Positions 27,491-37,062 of a stretch of 42,874 nucleotides of DNA are shown here, in pieces. This stretch comes from an uncultured Chromatium sp. (lineage in GTDB: Bacteria; Pseudomonadota; Gammaproteobacteria; Chromatiales; Chromatiaceae). Every line of letters begins with the position of its first letter. Positions within the stretch are counted from its first letter, which is position 1. The notes beneath the pieces are model-generated. The model was given only the letters and a program-made list of their open reading frames with translations, made no database searches and was not told the origin of the DNA. The DNA lies in NCBI GenBank assembly GCA_903897335.1, contig CAIUAY010000096.1, positions 1 to 42,874 of the forward strand, written 5' to 3'. Both the position numbers and the translations under genes were made by a program.

Positions 27491-29455
27491 ATGATGCCCT
27501 CTGATCTTCATTTGCTCCGTCCGCTCTGGTTGCTGGCGCTGCTGCCGCTCGCCTTGCTTCTGCTGTTTCTGTGGCGTCAGCAACGTCAGGCGGGAGCGGC
27601 AATCTGGCAGGATCTGGTTGATCCGCATCTGCTGACGCATCTGCTGACAGGAACCGAAGGTCGAACGCGGCGCTGGCCGTTGATGCTTTTGGGATGCGGC
27701 TGGTTGCTGCTGGTGCTGGCATTGTCTGGCCCGGTCTGGGAGCGTTTGCCACAGCCGGTGTTCACCACGGGCAGTCGGCTCATCATCCTGCTGGATCTCT
27801 CGCCCAGCATGAATGCCGCCGACGTGCCGCCTTCGCGTCTGGCTCAGGCGCGTTTCGAGATTCTGGATCTACTGCGGGCATCCAGCGAGGGACAGGTGGC
27901 GCTCATCGCCTTTAGCTCGGAACCTTTCGTGGTATCGCCACTGTCTGGCGACGCCCAGACCATCGCTGCGCAGGTGCCGCAACTGACCACGGATCTGATC
28001 CCGGTGCCCGGTGCGCGCCGGACTGATCTGGCGCTGAAGCTGGCCAGCGAGATGCTGGAGCGCACGGCAGGGCAAGGTGGTGAACTGATCCTCGTCACCG
28101 ATGCGGTCGGCGAGATGGCTGGTGCGCTAGAAGTGGCACGGCATCTCCAGACCATCGGACAGCGGCTGTCGGTGCTGGCGGTGGGAACCACGAAAGGTGC
28201 GCCGGTGCCAACCCGTCAGGGGGGATTCATCAACGATCAAACGGGTGGCATCCAGATGGCGCGACTTGAAACGGATCGTCTGCGTGAACTGGCAACCGCT
28301 GGTCAGGGTCGCTATCTGGAAGCCAGCGTGGGTGATCGTGATACCAAAGCGATTATTGAAGCCGGTTCGCCAACGGACACGATCAAACAGACGGCGCTCA
28401 CTGCCGATCAATGGCGCGAGGAAGGCCCCTGGCTGCTGCTCGTTCTGCTGCCACTGGCGGCGCTGGCCTTTCGGCGTGGCTGGTTGCTGCCGGTGCTGGC
28501 GCTGCTGCTGATCTTGCCACCGCGTCCAGGTTTTGCCTTTGGCTGGCCGGATCTCTGGTGGCGCGCCGATCAGCAGGCCAGTCGTCAACTGGATGCTGGT
28601 CATGCGCAGGCGGCGGCTGATCAATTCCAGAACCCGGACTGGCGGGCGGCGGCACAATACCGTGCAAGCGATTATCAGGCGGCACTGGACACGCTGTCTG
28701 GCGCGGTGGGTGCTGATGCCGACTACAATCGGGGTAACGCTCTGGCACGTCTCGGTCGGCTTCAGGAGGCGGTCGCCGCCTATGAACGTACCCTGAAACA
28801 CGAGCCGGATCATGCGGATGCCCGTGCAAATCTGGCGCTGGTGCGCAAACTTCTTGAACAGCAGACAGCGTCAAACCCGTCACAGGATCAGCAGAAGAAC
28901 CCGTCACAGGGTCAGCAGAATCCGTCGTCGCCGGACAGCAAGAAGCCGTCACAAAACGGATCAAAACCGGATCAACACCAGGGCGGCCAGTCGTCCCAGC
29001 AGGCGGGCGCTGACGGCCAGCAGGCAAATCAGACCGCCGCACAGTCCAGCGCGGGCAAAACGGGTGAGCAAAACCAGCCGGATAAGGCATCAGGCCGTCA
29101 ACCATCCACGCCTGAACCATCCGGGGCAAAGAGCGCCGCAGCGGGGCGTGATGCGACGCCGGATGGACGTGATTTCAGTCAGGCGTCGCGTTCCGGGTCA
29201 GCGCCGCAGTCATCCGATCAGATGGCCAAAGAACAACCCGCAGCATCCGATCAACCTGCGGGCAAGCAGACAAACCCGAAAGCACACACGCCGCCACGAC
29301 CAGCCAGTCTCGGAGAGGATGCGTTGACACCCCAGGCGCGAGAGCAGCAGCAGGCAATGGAGGCGCAGTTGCAACGGGTGCCTGATGATCCAGCCGGTCT
29401 ACTGCGGCAACGCTTTCTGTTACAACATCTACGACGCGAGGGGCATTTACCGTGA
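27491..29455 (+). CDS. VWA/TPR membrane protein (BatB-BatC-like fusion)
   Basis: The 654-residue protein has two N-terminal membrane helices (about 8-28 and 62-80), a von Willebrand A domain (about 94-270) with the MIDAS start DLSPSMNAAD, then one or two more hydrophobic segments (about 310-350). TPR-like repeats follow ('DYNRGNALARLGRLQEAVAAYERTLKHEPDHADARANLALV', about 410-455), then a long Gln/Ser/Pro/Lys-rich low-complexity tail (about 460-620). This is the BatB plus BatC arrangement of Bacteroides aerotolerance-type operons, commonly merged in Proteobacteria. It overlaps the BatD gene by four bases (GTGA). The usual moxR, DUF58 and batA genes are not upstream in the window. The start has only a weak ribosome binding site. 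Confidence 0.9.
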   Translation: MMPSDLHLLRPLWLLALLPLALLLLFLWRQQRQAGAAIWQDLVDPHLLTHLLTGTEGRTRRWPLMLLGCGWLLLVLALSGPVWERLPQPVFTTGSRLIILLDLSPSMNAADVPPSRLAQARFEILDLLRASSEGQVALIAFSSEPFVVSPLSGDAQTIAAQVPQLTTDLIPVPGARRTDLALKLASEMLERTAGQGGELILVTDAVGEMAGALEVARHLQTIGQRLSVLAVGTTKGAPVPTRQGGFINDQTGGIQMARLETDRLRELATAGQGRYLEASVGDRDTKAIIEAGSPTDTIKQTALTADQWREEGPWLLLVLLPLAALAFRRGWLLPVLALLLILPPRPGFAFGWPDLWWRADQQASRQLDAGHAQAAADQFQNPDWRAAAQYRASDYQAALDTLSGAVGADADYNRGNALARLGRLQEAVAAYERTLKHEPDHADARANLALVRKLLEQQTASNPSQDQQKNPSQGQQNPSSPDSKKPSQNGSKPDQHQGGQSSQQAGADGQQANQTAAQSSAGKTGEQNQPDKASGRQPSTPEPSGAKSAAAGRDATPDGRDFSQASRSGSAPQSSDQMAKEQPAASDQPAGKQTNPKAHTPPRPASLGEDALTPQAREQQQAMEAQLQRVPDDPAGLLRQRFLLQHLRREGHLP

Positions 29456-31206
29456 TTCTGCACCGTCGATTTCTGACGCAACTGTCCATTCTGGCGCTGC
29501 TGTTTGCCAGTGCGCCATCGCTCGTCTGGTCTGCCGGTCTGATAGTGCAACTGGATCGTGAACGTCTGTCGCTGCACGAGACCCTAACTCTGCATCTGAC
29601 CGCCGACGGCAGCACTCAAGGCGATCCCGATTTTGCGGCGCTAATGCAGGATTTCGATATCCTGCGTCGCGGACAAAGCAAGATGACGCGCATCATCAAC
29701 GGCGTCATGTCCCAGACCCGTGAGTGGACACTGGAACTTGCGCCAAAACATAGCGGACGCCTGACGGTTCCATCGCTGACACTGGGCAATGCGCACAGTC
29801 AGAGCGCCGTGGTCGATGTGACGGATACGCCGACGACCAGCGGCGCCCGACCCTTGTTCATGCAAGCTGAAACTGGAACGCAGACACCCTATGTGCAACA
29901 GGTGTTCGAGTATCGGGTTCGGATCTATTTTCAGCAACCGCCGCAGAGCGCCACGCTGTCTGATCCTGTCGCTGATGGTGCAACCATCGAGCGTGTTGGC
30001 GAGGATCGTGCCGATGAAGCGGTCATTGATGGTCAACATTATCAGGTCATCGAGCGACGCTATCGGGTGATCCCGCAGCGCAGTGGCTTGCTCAAGATTC
30101 AAAGTCCGCGTCTGGATGCCATGGTGCCTGAGCCGCGTTCAGGCAGTCAGCGCGATCCCTTTGCGGATCTGGACGATGCCTTTGGCGGGACGTTTTTTCA
30201 GGGTTTGCCGCCGGGATTCGCGGCTTCGGGGCGGCGGGTGCTGGAACGGGCGGATGATCTGACGCTTCAGGTTCGCGCCCAGCCAGATGGTGCAGGGACG
30301 CCCTGGTTGCCCGCGATCTCGGTACAGATCGCCGATGAATGGACGCCCGCCCAGCCGGTCTTCCGGGTGGGCGAGCCACTGACCCGAACCCTGACCATTA
30401 CCGCGCAGGGGGTCACGGCGGCGCAGTTACCTACTCTGGATGTCGGAACGCCTGATGGCGTCCAGGTCTATGCGGATCAGCCACAGGGCGAGGATCTGGC
30501 CGCTGCACCGGTGCCAACAGCCATCAAAACCGTCAAGGTTGCTCTGGTGCCAACCCGCCCTGGCTCGCTGACGCTGCCTGAGATTCGAGTCCCGTGGTGG
30601 GACACCGTCGCCGACGCACCGAAGGTGGCGGTGGTTCCGGCGCACACGGTTGAAGTCGCCGCCAATCCAGCGGCGGTTGCCGCGCCCCCTCCAGCAGCGC
30701 CTGCAACACATGTCAGTCCACCGCCACTGGTCGCCGCGCCGTCGCCGCAAAATCTTCCATCTGAGCCGAACAGCGTTTGGTTCTGGCTGACGCTCCTGCT
30801 GTGTCTGGCCTGGTTAGGAACACTGCTTTGGTGGTGGCGGGAGCGCCGCTCCCGTCGTCTGGCATTTCAGTCTGTGGAATCGGTCACGACATCACTGAAC
30901 GCGGCACGACATCAGATCAAGCTCGCCTGTCTTGCAGGCGATGCGCGTGTCGCCCGTCAGGCGCTGATGGCCTGGGCGCAGATCCGCTGGCCGGATGACG
31001 TCCCGTCAGGACTGTCTGAGTTAGGCCAGCGTCTGGGCGGGGATGATGGTCGCGCACTGCTGGAGACACTTGACCGGGTGATTTATGCGGAGTCTGGTGC
31101 CGTCTGGGATGGTGCGGCGGCATGGCGACGTCTGGCGCCCTGGCTCGATGCGAGATCGTCGACGCCAGCAGATGATCCGCTCCCGCCGCTCTATCCTCGG
31201 ATTTAG
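29452..31206 (+). CDS. BatD-like protein (oxygen tolerance family)
   Basis: The 584-residue protein starts with a signal peptide ('LSILALLFASAPSLVWSAG'). Immunoglobulin-like beta domains follow, with 'LSLHETLTLHLTADGS', 'MTRIINGVMSQTREWTLELAPKHSGRLTVPSL' and 'YRVIPQRSGLLKIQSPRL', typical of the BatD family. One transmembrane helix near 440-462 ('VWFWLTLLLCLAWLGTLLWW') and a cytoplasmic helical tail finish it. It starts with GTG overlapping the previous stop. BatD is thought to work with the VWA proteins at the membrane in a MoxR-linked assembly or stress system; its exact activity is unknown. It is convergent with the receiver gene, 22 bases away. Confidence 0.9.
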   Translation: MILHRRFLTQLSILALLFASAPSLVWSAGLIVQLDRERLSLHETLTLHLTADGSTQGDPDFAALMQDFDILRRGQSKMTRIINGVMSQTREWTLELAPKHSGRLTVPSLTLGNAHSQSAVVDVTDTPTTSGARPLFMQAETGTQTPYVQQVFEYRVRIYFQQPPQSATLSDPVADGATIERVGEDRADEAVIDGQHYQVIERRYRVIPQRSGLLKIQSPRLDAMVPEPRSGSQRDPFADLDDAFGGTFFQGLPPGFAASGRRVLERADDLTLQVRAQPDGAGTPWLPAISVQIADEWTPAQPVFRVGEPLTRTLTITAQGVTAAQLPTLDVGTPDGVQVYADQPQGEDLAAAPVPTAIKTVKVALVPTRPGSLTLPEIRVPWWDTVADAPKVAVVPAHTVEVAANPAAVAAPPPAAPATHVSPPPLVAAPSPQNLPSEPNSVWFWLTLLLCLAWLGTLLWWWRERRSRRLAFQSVESVTTSLNAARHQIKLACLAGDARVARQALMAWAQIRWPDDVPSGLSELGQRLGGDDGRALLETLDRVIYAESGAVWDGAAAWRRLAPWLDARSSTPADDPLPPLYPRI

Positions 31207-31228
31207 CTTACGGCAACGCCGCGTCGTT

Positions 31229-31645
31229 TCAGGAACTCGTTCGTCTGGCCAGACATTTGCGGATGTGCGCTTGTAGTGTCGCGGGCGTGAACGGTTTCGT
31301 GACATAACTCGTTACTCCAGCATCAATCGCATCCCTGACCTGTGACTGGCTTTGTTCAGCAGTCACCATCAGCACTGGCAGACCTTTGAGGTGTGGTTTT
31401 TGACGGATGCTGGCCAACACCTCAAGTCCAGTCATGCCCGGCATGCTCCAGTCGCAGATCAGGATGTCGACGCTGTTCTGATCAAGATAGTTGAGTGCAT
31501 TCTGGCCATTGCTGGCCTGTGCGACATCGAAGATACCCATCTGGTTAAGGATGGCGCGAATGAGCATCCGCATTGATCCCATGTCATCGACGACCAGTGC
31601 CCGAATCGCTTTTTTGGGGGGGAGGCTGGAGAACGTGTGTTTCAT
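31229..31645 (-). CDS. CheY-like single-domain response regulator
   Basis: The 138-residue protein is only a receiver domain. It has the acidic pair Asp20-Asp21, the phospho-acceptor Asp65 ('ILICDWSMPGMTGLEVL'), Thr95 ('VLMVTAEQS') and Lys117 ('SYVTKPFTP'), all in the right spacing. There is no output domain, so it works by protein contact like CheY, or as a phosphorelay step. Its ATG overlaps the folK stop (ATGA), an unusual pairing for a folate gene. The cognate kinase is not in the window. Confidence 0.95.
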   Translation of the reverse strand: MKHTFSSLPPKKAIRALVVDDMGSMRMLIRAILNQMGIFDVAQASNGQNALNYLDQNSVDILICDWSMPGMTGLEVLASIRQKPHLKGLPVLMVTAEQSQSQVRDAIDAGVTSYVTKPFTPATLQAHIRKCLARRTSS

Positions 31646-32175
31646 CGTGCGCGTGCATCCTGATTGATGTCCTTCGCGGTGATTCCAGACGAAAACCGCG
31701 CAATGATCTGACGATACCGGATCTCCGGCGTTAGCTCGCTGAGCGAACGTCCGCGTTCGGGGTGGCGGATCGCCGGTGCAATCTCAATCAGTGGAATCAG
31801 CATGAAATCGCGCAGGAGCAGACTCGGATGGGGGAGACAGAGATCCGGCTCATCAAGCCGCTGATCACCATAGAGCAGCAGGTCGATGTCGATGGTGCGC
31901 GGGCCGTTTCTGCACTGGCGCTGACGTTCCAGAGCTATTTCAATAGCCTGGGTCGCGGCCAGCAGGGCGTGTGGCGTCAGTCCAGTCTCCAGAGCGACGA
32001 CCAGGTTGATGAACTCAGGCTGCGATGCGATTCCCCATGGACGGGTGCGATACCAGGCAGACTCCGCCGTCAGTCTGGAACCGGGAAGTGCGCGCAGCCC
32101 CTCCAGACAGCGTGGAATATTGCGCTGCGGCTCAATGTTTGAGCCGATGGCGAGATAGACGGTGATATTGTTCAT
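31642..32175 (-). CDS. folK: Dihydropterin pyrophosphokinase (HPPK)
   Basis: The 177-residue protein transfers pyrophosphate from ATP to 6-hydroxymethyl-7,8-dihydropterin in folate synthesis. Signature pieces are 'VYLAIGSNIEPQRNI' at the N-terminus, 'SAWYRTRPWGIASQPEFINLVVAL' (the YxTxPxGxxxQPxFxN motif), and 'RNGPRTIDIDLLLYGD' (the RWGPRxxDIDLLL motif with magnesium-binding Asp residues), then 'LPHPSLLLRDFMLIPL'. It has the normal family length plus a short tail. It is divergent from yceD and coupled to the receiver gene downstream. No folP or folB gene is adjacent. Confidence 0.97.
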   Translation of the reverse strand: MNNITVYLAIGSNIEPQRNIPRCLEGLRALPGSRLTAESAWYRTRPWGIASQPEFINLVVALETGLTPHALLAATQAIEIALERQRQCRNGPRTIDIDLLLYGDQRLDEPDLCLPHPSLLLRDFMLIPLIEIAPAIRHPERGRSLSELTPEIRYRQIIARFSSGITAKDINQDARAR

Positions 32176-32223
32176 AGTCTTATGATACTGCGACCGGGGC
32201 AGCGATTCTCATGGCGCGATCAA

Positions 32224-32253
32224 TTGACGAAAGCGACTCCAATCGGTTAAATT
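32224..32253 (+). promoter_or_regulatory. Sigma-70 promoter for yceD-rpmF-fab cluster
   Basis: TTGACG (32224-32229), an 18-base spacer, then TAAATT (32248-32253) is a good sigma-70 match on the plus strand in the gap between folK and yceD. The yceD ATG is only nine bases past the -10 box, so a transcript from this promoter would have almost no leader. Confidence 0.55.
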
Positions 32254-32262
32254 TACCGGCTT

Positions 32263-32817
32263 ATGTCGGCAGACTTACCTGATTCTTTCGATCCTTGGCG
32301 CACGGCCAATTCAGGTCTCGGCTTTTCCGGGACGCTGGCATTGCGCCAACTGCCCCGACTGGCCGCAGTCGTCATCGCTTGCGATGATCCACCGGGCGTC
32401 AGTTACCGTCTGAGCTTCGGGCGTGACGAGACTGGTCGCGCCATGGTAACGGGGCAAGTCAATGCCTGTTTGCGTCTGCGCTGTCAGCGCTGCCTCGAGC
32501 CCGTCGAGATTGCTGTTGATGCCTCGCTGCAATGGGGTCTGGTGCGCACCGAGCAGGACGCAGCTCAGCTTCCCGATGAGCTTGATCCTATCGTGGTCAC
32601 GGATGATCGAATCGACCCCATTGCACTGATCGAAGACGAATTGTTGCTGGTGCTGCCAGTCGTGCCGCGACATGATGAAGGATGTTGTCGCCCACCTGGA
32701 CTGGAAGCACCTTCTTTGCTCTTAGGCAAAGACAGTGCTGGGTCAAATACAGCGGTCGGCTCTGATACGCCACATCCATTCGCTATCCTGTCTGGACTGA
32801 AACGTCATTCAGACTGA
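32263..32817 (+). CDS. yceD: YceD/DUF177 protein
   Basis: The 184-residue DUF177 protein matches E. coli YceD in start ('LPDSFDPWRTA' against LDPVRTA), in the Cys motif 'CLRLRCQRCLEPVEIAVD', in 'IDPIALIEDELLLVLPVVPRHDE' and in the end 'PHPFAILSGLKR'. YceD genes lie upstream of rpmF almost everywhere and are linked to 23S rRNA or ribosome assembly in plants and bacteria. The frame starts at an ATG with no ribosome binding site and right behind a promoter, so translation may be leaderless. It is the first gene of the fatty-acid cluster, 141 bases before rpmF. Confidence 0.95.
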   Translation: MSADLPDSFDPWRTANSGLGFSGTLALRQLPRLAAVVIACDDPPGVSYRLSFGRDETGRAMVTGQVNACLRLRCQRCLEPVEIAVDASLQWGLVRTEQDAAQLPDELDPIVVTDDRIDPIALIEDELLLVLPVVPRHDEGCCRPPGLEAPSLLLGKDSAGSNTAVGSDTPHPFAILSGLKRHSD

Positions 32818-32958
32818 TTTAACGATTGGCGCGGCTGACAGGATATTGAGATGTTCGCGTGAAGGCCAGTGCCTTCAAAAACGGCTGAATTTTCATCATG
32901 GCATTGCAGGCGCGATCCCGACTTATCGCTGGATTCCGTCCTGTCTGGAGATTTTATA

Positions 32959-33135
32959 ATGGCTGTCCAGCAAAATCGCAAGACCCCCTCGAAGCGCGGC
33001 ATGCGTCGCTCCCACGATGCACTCACCAAACCGACGCTATCGACCGATCCCAAGACGGGCGAAACGCATCTCCGTCACCATGTTTCTCCAGACGGGTTCT
33101 ATCGCGGCCGCAAGGTTGTGGATCGCACCGAGTGA
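32959..33135 (+). CDS. rpmF: 50S ribosomal protein L32
   Basis: The 58-residue protein starts [20 protein letters not shown] and continues through '[15 protein letters not shown]', the standard proteobacterial L32. It has no Cys pairs, so it is the zinc-independent form. GGAG eight bases before the ATG supports this start over longer frames. L32 sits on the large ribosomal subunit near the exit tunnel. Its place between yceD and plsX is conserved. Confidence 0.98.
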   Translation: MAVQQNRKTPSKRGMRRSHDALTKPTLSTDPKTGETHLRHHVSPDGFYRGRKVVDRTE

Positions 33136-33209
33136 GCCAGCCCAGGTCTGCCGACCACTTCAGCATTGCCCGTCTGGTGCGTTCGGGTCGTCGTGCTGAT
33201 CTGGCTCAG

Positions 33210-34235
33210 ATGCCAGCCTGCACCATTGCGCTGGATGCAATGGGCGGAGATCACGGCCCTGAGGTTGTGGTTCCGGCTGCGCTACAGTTTCAGGCGAACA
33301 ATCCTCATGTTGCACTGATTCTGGTCGGGCGTGAGGAACGGATCAGGGCACAGCTTCAGGATGCTCTGCCAGAACGGATTCGTATCCATCCGGCTAGCCA
33401 GGAAGTGGCGATGGATGAATCGCCATCCAAGGTGCTGCGCAACAAAAAAGATTCATCGATGCGGGTGGCCATCGAACTTGTCCGGGACGGCGTGGCCGAT
33501 GCCTGCGTGAGTGCCGGAAACACTGGCGCACTGATGGCAACGGCGCGCTTCATCCTGAAAATGCTGCCAAACGTGGATCGTCCTGCCATCATTGCAGCGG
33601 TGCCCTCTGTTCATGGCCATACCCACATGCTGGATCTTGGCGCTAATGTCGACTGCACGGCTGAGCACCTTTTTCAGTTTGCGGTCATGGGCAGTGAGCT
33701 GGTCGCGGCGGTCGATGGCGTGTCCAGACCCAGTGTCGCGCTCTTGAACATCGGACAGGAAGAGATCAAGGGTAACGAGCAGGTTAAGCAGGCGCACGAA
33801 CTCCTGTCGCGCAGCAATCTCAACTACATCGGCTATGTGGAAGGCGACGGCATTTTCCTGGATGACCTGGACTTAGTGGTGTCAGACGGCTTTGTCGGCA
33901 ATGTCGCCCTGAAAACGAGCGAAGGTGTTGCCAAATTCGTGCGTCATTCGCTCACCAGCCAGTTTAAACTGAACTGGTTCAGCCGACTTGCCGGGCTGGC
34001 GGCGCTGCCAATCATCAGACGTTTCCGCCGGACAATGGATCCACGCCGCTATAACGGCGCCAGTCTGCTGGGGCTGCGGGGCATTGTCATCAAGAGTCAT
34101 GGCGGCGCGGATATCCTCGCCTTTGAAAACGCGATCCATATCGCTGAAAAAGAAATCCACGCCAATATCCCGCAACGTATCAGCGAGCAGGTCGGTTTCC
34201 ACCTGAGCGGCGAACCCAACAGGGACACGGCCTGA
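33210..34235 (+). CDS. plsX: Phosphate acyltransferase PlsX
   Basis: The 341-residue protein converts acyl-ACP and phosphate to acyl-phosphate, the first step of the PlsX/PlsY route to phosphatidic acid. It has the family start '[20 protein letters not shown]', then '[31 protein letters not shown]', '[14 protein letters not shown]', '[22 protein letters not shown]' and '[18 protein letters not shown]'. The ATG at 33210 gives the right N-terminus although the ribosome binding site is weak; longer frames add sequence foreign to the family. The stop overlaps the fabH start by one base. Confidence 0.97.
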   Translation: MPACTIALDAMGGDHGPEVVVPAALQFQANNPHVALILVGREERIRAQLQDALPERIRIHPASQEVAMDESPSKVLRNKKDSSMRVAIELVRDGVADACVSAGNTGALMATARFILKMLPNVDRPAIIAAVPSVHGHTHMLDLGANVDCTAEHLFQFAVMGSELVAAVDGVSRPSVALLNIGQEEIKGNEQVKQAHELLSRSNLNYIGYVEGDGIFLDDLDLVVSDGFVGNVALKTSEGVAKFVRHSLTSQFKLNWFSRLAGLAALPIIRRFRRTMDPRRYNGASLLGLRGIVIKSHGGADILAFENAIHIAEKEIHANIPQRISEQVGFHLSGEPNRDTA

Positions 34236-35191
34236 TGAAGTATTCCCGCGTTCTCGGAACGGGCAGTCATCTGCCGTCCCGACTCATGACCAATGCTGAT
34301 CTTGAAGCAATTGTCGAAACCACGGCAGACTGGATTCAGGAACGTACCGGAATCGAACAGCGCTATCTAGTTGCGGACGGCGAGACCTGCTGTGATCTGG
34401 CTGAAGCTGCTGCCCGCAGGGCGCTGGACGCAGCAGGCATTCAGGCATCGGATCTAGACCTGATCCTGGTGGCGACAACCACTCCTGATCAGGTCTTTCC
34501 GAGTACCGCCTGTCTGTTGCAGCAGCGTCTCGATGTGCACGGTTGTCCGGCTTTCGATTTGCAGGCTGTCTGCACGGGCTTCGTCTATGCCATGAGTGTC
34601 GCGGATAAGTTCATTCGCACCGGCGCTGCAAAATATGCGCTGGTGGTGGGTTCAGAGACCATCTCGCGCATCCTCGACTGGACTGATCGGACAACCTGCG
34701 TGCTCTTTGGCGATGGTGCTGGCGCGGTGGTGCTCGGTGCCGCCGATGAGCCTGGAATCATCTCGACCCATCTCCATGCAGACGGCGCTTACAAGGATCT
34801 GCTTCAGGTTCCAGGCGGACACGGTAACGGGCACCCCGAGGCCGCCTTCATGGAGATGAAGGGCAACGAGGTGTTTCGGATTGCCGTGACGACGCTTGGA
34901 CGGATCGTCGATGAGACGCTTGACGCCAATGGACTCGACAAATCCGACATCGACTGGCTGATCCCGCATCAGGCCAATATCCGCATCATCCAGGCGACCG
35001 CCCGCAAGCTGGACATTCCGATGGAGCGCGTGGTGGTGACTGTCGGTGAACACGGCAATACCTCGTCTGCATCCATCCCACTCGCTTTCGATCAGGCTGT
35101 GCGCGACGGGCGTATCCGGCGTGGTGAGATGCTCCTGATGGAAGCCTTTGGCGGTGGTTTCACCTGGGGATCGGTGCTGATCCGTTACTGA
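34235..35191 (+). CDS. fabH: 3-oxoacyl-ACP synthase III (FabH)
   Basis: The 318-residue condensing enzyme joins acetyl-CoA with malonyl-ACP to start type II fatty-acid synthesis. The catalytic triad is in place: Cys in '[15 protein letters not shown]', His in '[12 protein letters not shown]' and Asn in '[13 protein letters not shown]'. The family length is normal. Start TGATG overlap with plsX indicates coupling. It is followed by fabD after 50 bases. Confidence 0.98.
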   Translation: MKYSRVLGTGSHLPSRLMTNADLEAIVETTADWIQERTGIEQRYLVADGETCCDLAEAAARRALDAAGIQASDLDLILVATTTPDQVFPSTACLLQQRLDVHGCPAFDLQAVCTGFVYAMSVADKFIRTGAAKYALVVGSETISRILDWTDRTTCVLFGDGAGAVVLGAADEPGIISTHLHADGAYKDLLQVPGGHGNGHPEAAFMEMKGNEVFRIAVTTLGRIVDETLDANGLDKSDIDWLIPHQANIRIIQATARKLDIPMERVVVTVGEHGNTSSASIPLAFDQAVRDGRIRRGEMLLMEAFGGGFTWGSVLIRY

Positions 35192-35241
35192 GTTCAGCCG
35201 TTTTACGGTCATTCTGTTTTCTCCATCAACCATCATTCCTC

Positions 35242-36186
35242 ATGGCACAGATACTTGCGATTTTTTTTCCAGGTCAGGGCTCGCAGTCCGTCGGGATGCT
35301 CGATGCACTCGCTGTGGTCTATCCAGATGTTTTGCACACCTTCGAGGAGGCATCTGACGCGCTTGGCAAAAACCTCTGGCAACTCGTTAGCCATGGACTG
35401 AAAGTAGACCTGGATCGTACCGAGAACACGCAACCGGCCATGCTGGCCGCCGGAGTCGCCGTGTGGCGGGTGTGGCAACAGCTTGGTGGACAGACCGCAA
35501 CGCTGATGGCCGGGCATAGTCTGGGCGAATATGCGGCACTGGTTGCGGCACAGGCGATGTCTTTTACCGATGCGGTGCGTTTAGCCGCTGATCGCGCCCG
35601 CTTCATGCAGGAAGCCGTGCCAGCCGGAGAGGGCGCAATGGCTGCCATCCTTGGTCTTGCCGATGAACAGGTGGTGGCGCTCTGCGCTGAACAGTCACAG
35701 GGCGCCGTGCTGTCTGCCGTGAATTTTAACTCTCCCGGACAGGTGGTGATCGCCGGCGAAACGGCTGCCGTCCAGCGCGCCATCGCGGCGGCCAAGACCG
35801 TAGGTGCCAAACGGGCGCTAGAGCTGCCGGTCAGCGTTCCGTCGCATTGTGACCTGATGCGTCCAGCAGCGGAGCATCTGGCGCAGCGGTTGGCGGATGT
35901 CCCGCTGTCGATGCCGACGGTTCCAGTGATTCATAACGTCAGCGTGACCGCTGCCACGACTGTTGAATCGCTGCGCGAACAGCTTGTGATGCAGCTTTAC
36001 AGTCCGGTGCGCTGGGTCGAAACGGTGCGCTTGGCAATTGATCAAGGTGTCATGACGGCGCTTGAATGCGGACCTGGAAAAGCCTTGACCGGACTCTGCA
36101 AGCGGATCGATGACAACCTGACGATGCTGCCGGTCTTTGACCCCAAGACCCTGGATGCAGCACTGGAGATGACAGCTCATGCTTAA
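35242..36186 (+). CDS. fabD: Malonyl-CoA:ACP transacylase (FabD)
   Basis: The 314-residue protein loads malonyl groups onto ACP. It shows 'FFPGQGSQSVGM' at the N-terminus, the nucleophile elbow GHSLGEYAAL (Ser in GHSLG), Arg in 'AADRARFMQEA', and the catalytic His in 'VPSHCDLM'. No clear ribosome binding site precedes the ATG, so coupling with fabH could help. It overlaps fabG by eight bases. Confidence 0.98.
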   Translation: MAQILAIFFPGQGSQSVGMLDALAVVYPDVLHTFEEASDALGKNLWQLVSHGLKVDLDRTENTQPAMLAAGVAVWRVWQQLGGQTATLMAGHSLGEYAALVAAQAMSFTDAVRLAADRARFMQEAVPAGEGAMAAILGLADEQVVALCAEQSQGAVLSAVNFNSPGQVVIAGETAAVQRAIAAAKTVGAKRALELPVSVPSHCDLMRPAAEHLAQRLADVPLSMPTVPVIHNVSVTAATTVESLREQLVMQLYSPVRWVETVRLAIDQGVMTALECGPGKALTGLCKRIDDNLTMLPVFDPKTLDAALEMTAHA

Positions 36187-36919
36187 TGGTGAAATCGCGC
36201 TGGTGACCGGTGCTTCGCGTGGCATTGGTCGTGCCATTCTGATGGCGCTGGCTGAACAGGGCGCAGCCGTCGTGGGCACCGCGACCACTGACGCCGGTGC
36301 CGCCGGAATCAGTCAGGCATTGAATGATGCCGGTTATCAAGGCATGGGGCTGGTGCTGAATGTTTCGGATCAAACATCTGTTGACGCTGCCCTGAATCAG
36401 GTCACAGAACAGCTCGGTGCGCCGACGATCCTGGTCAACAATGCGGGCATCACCCGCGATAATCTCCTGATGCGCATGAAAGATGACGAATGGAACGCGG
36501 TCATCGACACGAATCTCAGTTCAATCTACCGGCTCTCAAAGGGCTGTCTGCGTGGCATGACCAAGGCGCGCAAAGGCCGGATCATCAATATTGCCTCGGT
36601 AGTGGGGGCGATGGGTAATGCCGGGCAAACCAATTATGCCGCAGCAAAAGCCGGAATGATGGGCTTCACCAAGGCGCTGGCGCGTGAAGTTGGCTCGCGC
36701 GCCATCACGGTCAACTGTATTGCTCCGGGCTTTATCGACACCGACATGACCCGTGCGCTGCCAGATGCGCAGCGTGAGAGCCTGCTCAGCGCCATCCCCC
36801 TGGGACGCCTGGGACAACCCCAAGAGATTGCTGCGACGGTGCTCTTTCTGGCATCCACGTCTGGAGCTTACATCACTGGCGAAACCATCCATGTGAATGG
36901 CGGCATGTACATGGTGTGA
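36179..36919 (+). CDS. fabG: 3-oxoacyl-ACP reductase (FabG)
   Basis: The 246-residue short-chain dehydrogenase reduces 3-oxoacyl-ACP with NADPH. It has the cofactor motif TGASRGIGRAI, 'NNAGITRDNLLMRM', catalytic Ser in 'IINIASVVGAMGNAGQTNYAAAKAG' with the YxxxK pair, and the end 'HVNGGMYMV', which is the typical FabG ending. It overlaps fabD and precedes acpP by 143 bases; that gap is long enough to hold a separate acpP promoter. Confidence 0.98.
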   Translation: MLNGEIALVTGASRGIGRAILMALAEQGAAVVGTATTDAGAAGISQALNDAGYQGMGLVLNVSDQTSVDAALNQVTEQLGAPTILVNNAGITRDNLLMRMKDDEWNAVIDTNLSSIYRLSKGCLRGMTKARKGRIINIASVVGAMGNAGQTNYAAAKAGMMGFTKALAREVGSRAITVNCIAPGFIDTDMTRALPDAQRESLLSAIPLGRLGQPQEIAATVLFLASTSGAYITGETIHVNGGMYMV

Positions 36920-37062
36920 GCGCATGCACTCACCATCCGTTATTTGAGAGGCCGCGCTAATTGCCTGTCGTTGATCGCGGCTTTCATCGGTTATCGTTTG
37001 TCACTAGAATACATCGTGGTTCAGTCAGAACCATTTCTATATCATCCGGAGCAATCAATCCT

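Noticed and set aside
28860-28985. Short near-tandem repeats in the BatB/BatC-like gene considered as a CRISPR or satellite
   Set aside because: They are codon-level repeats of a Gln/Ser/Pro/Lys-rich tail within a continuous frame; no spacer-repeat structure exists.
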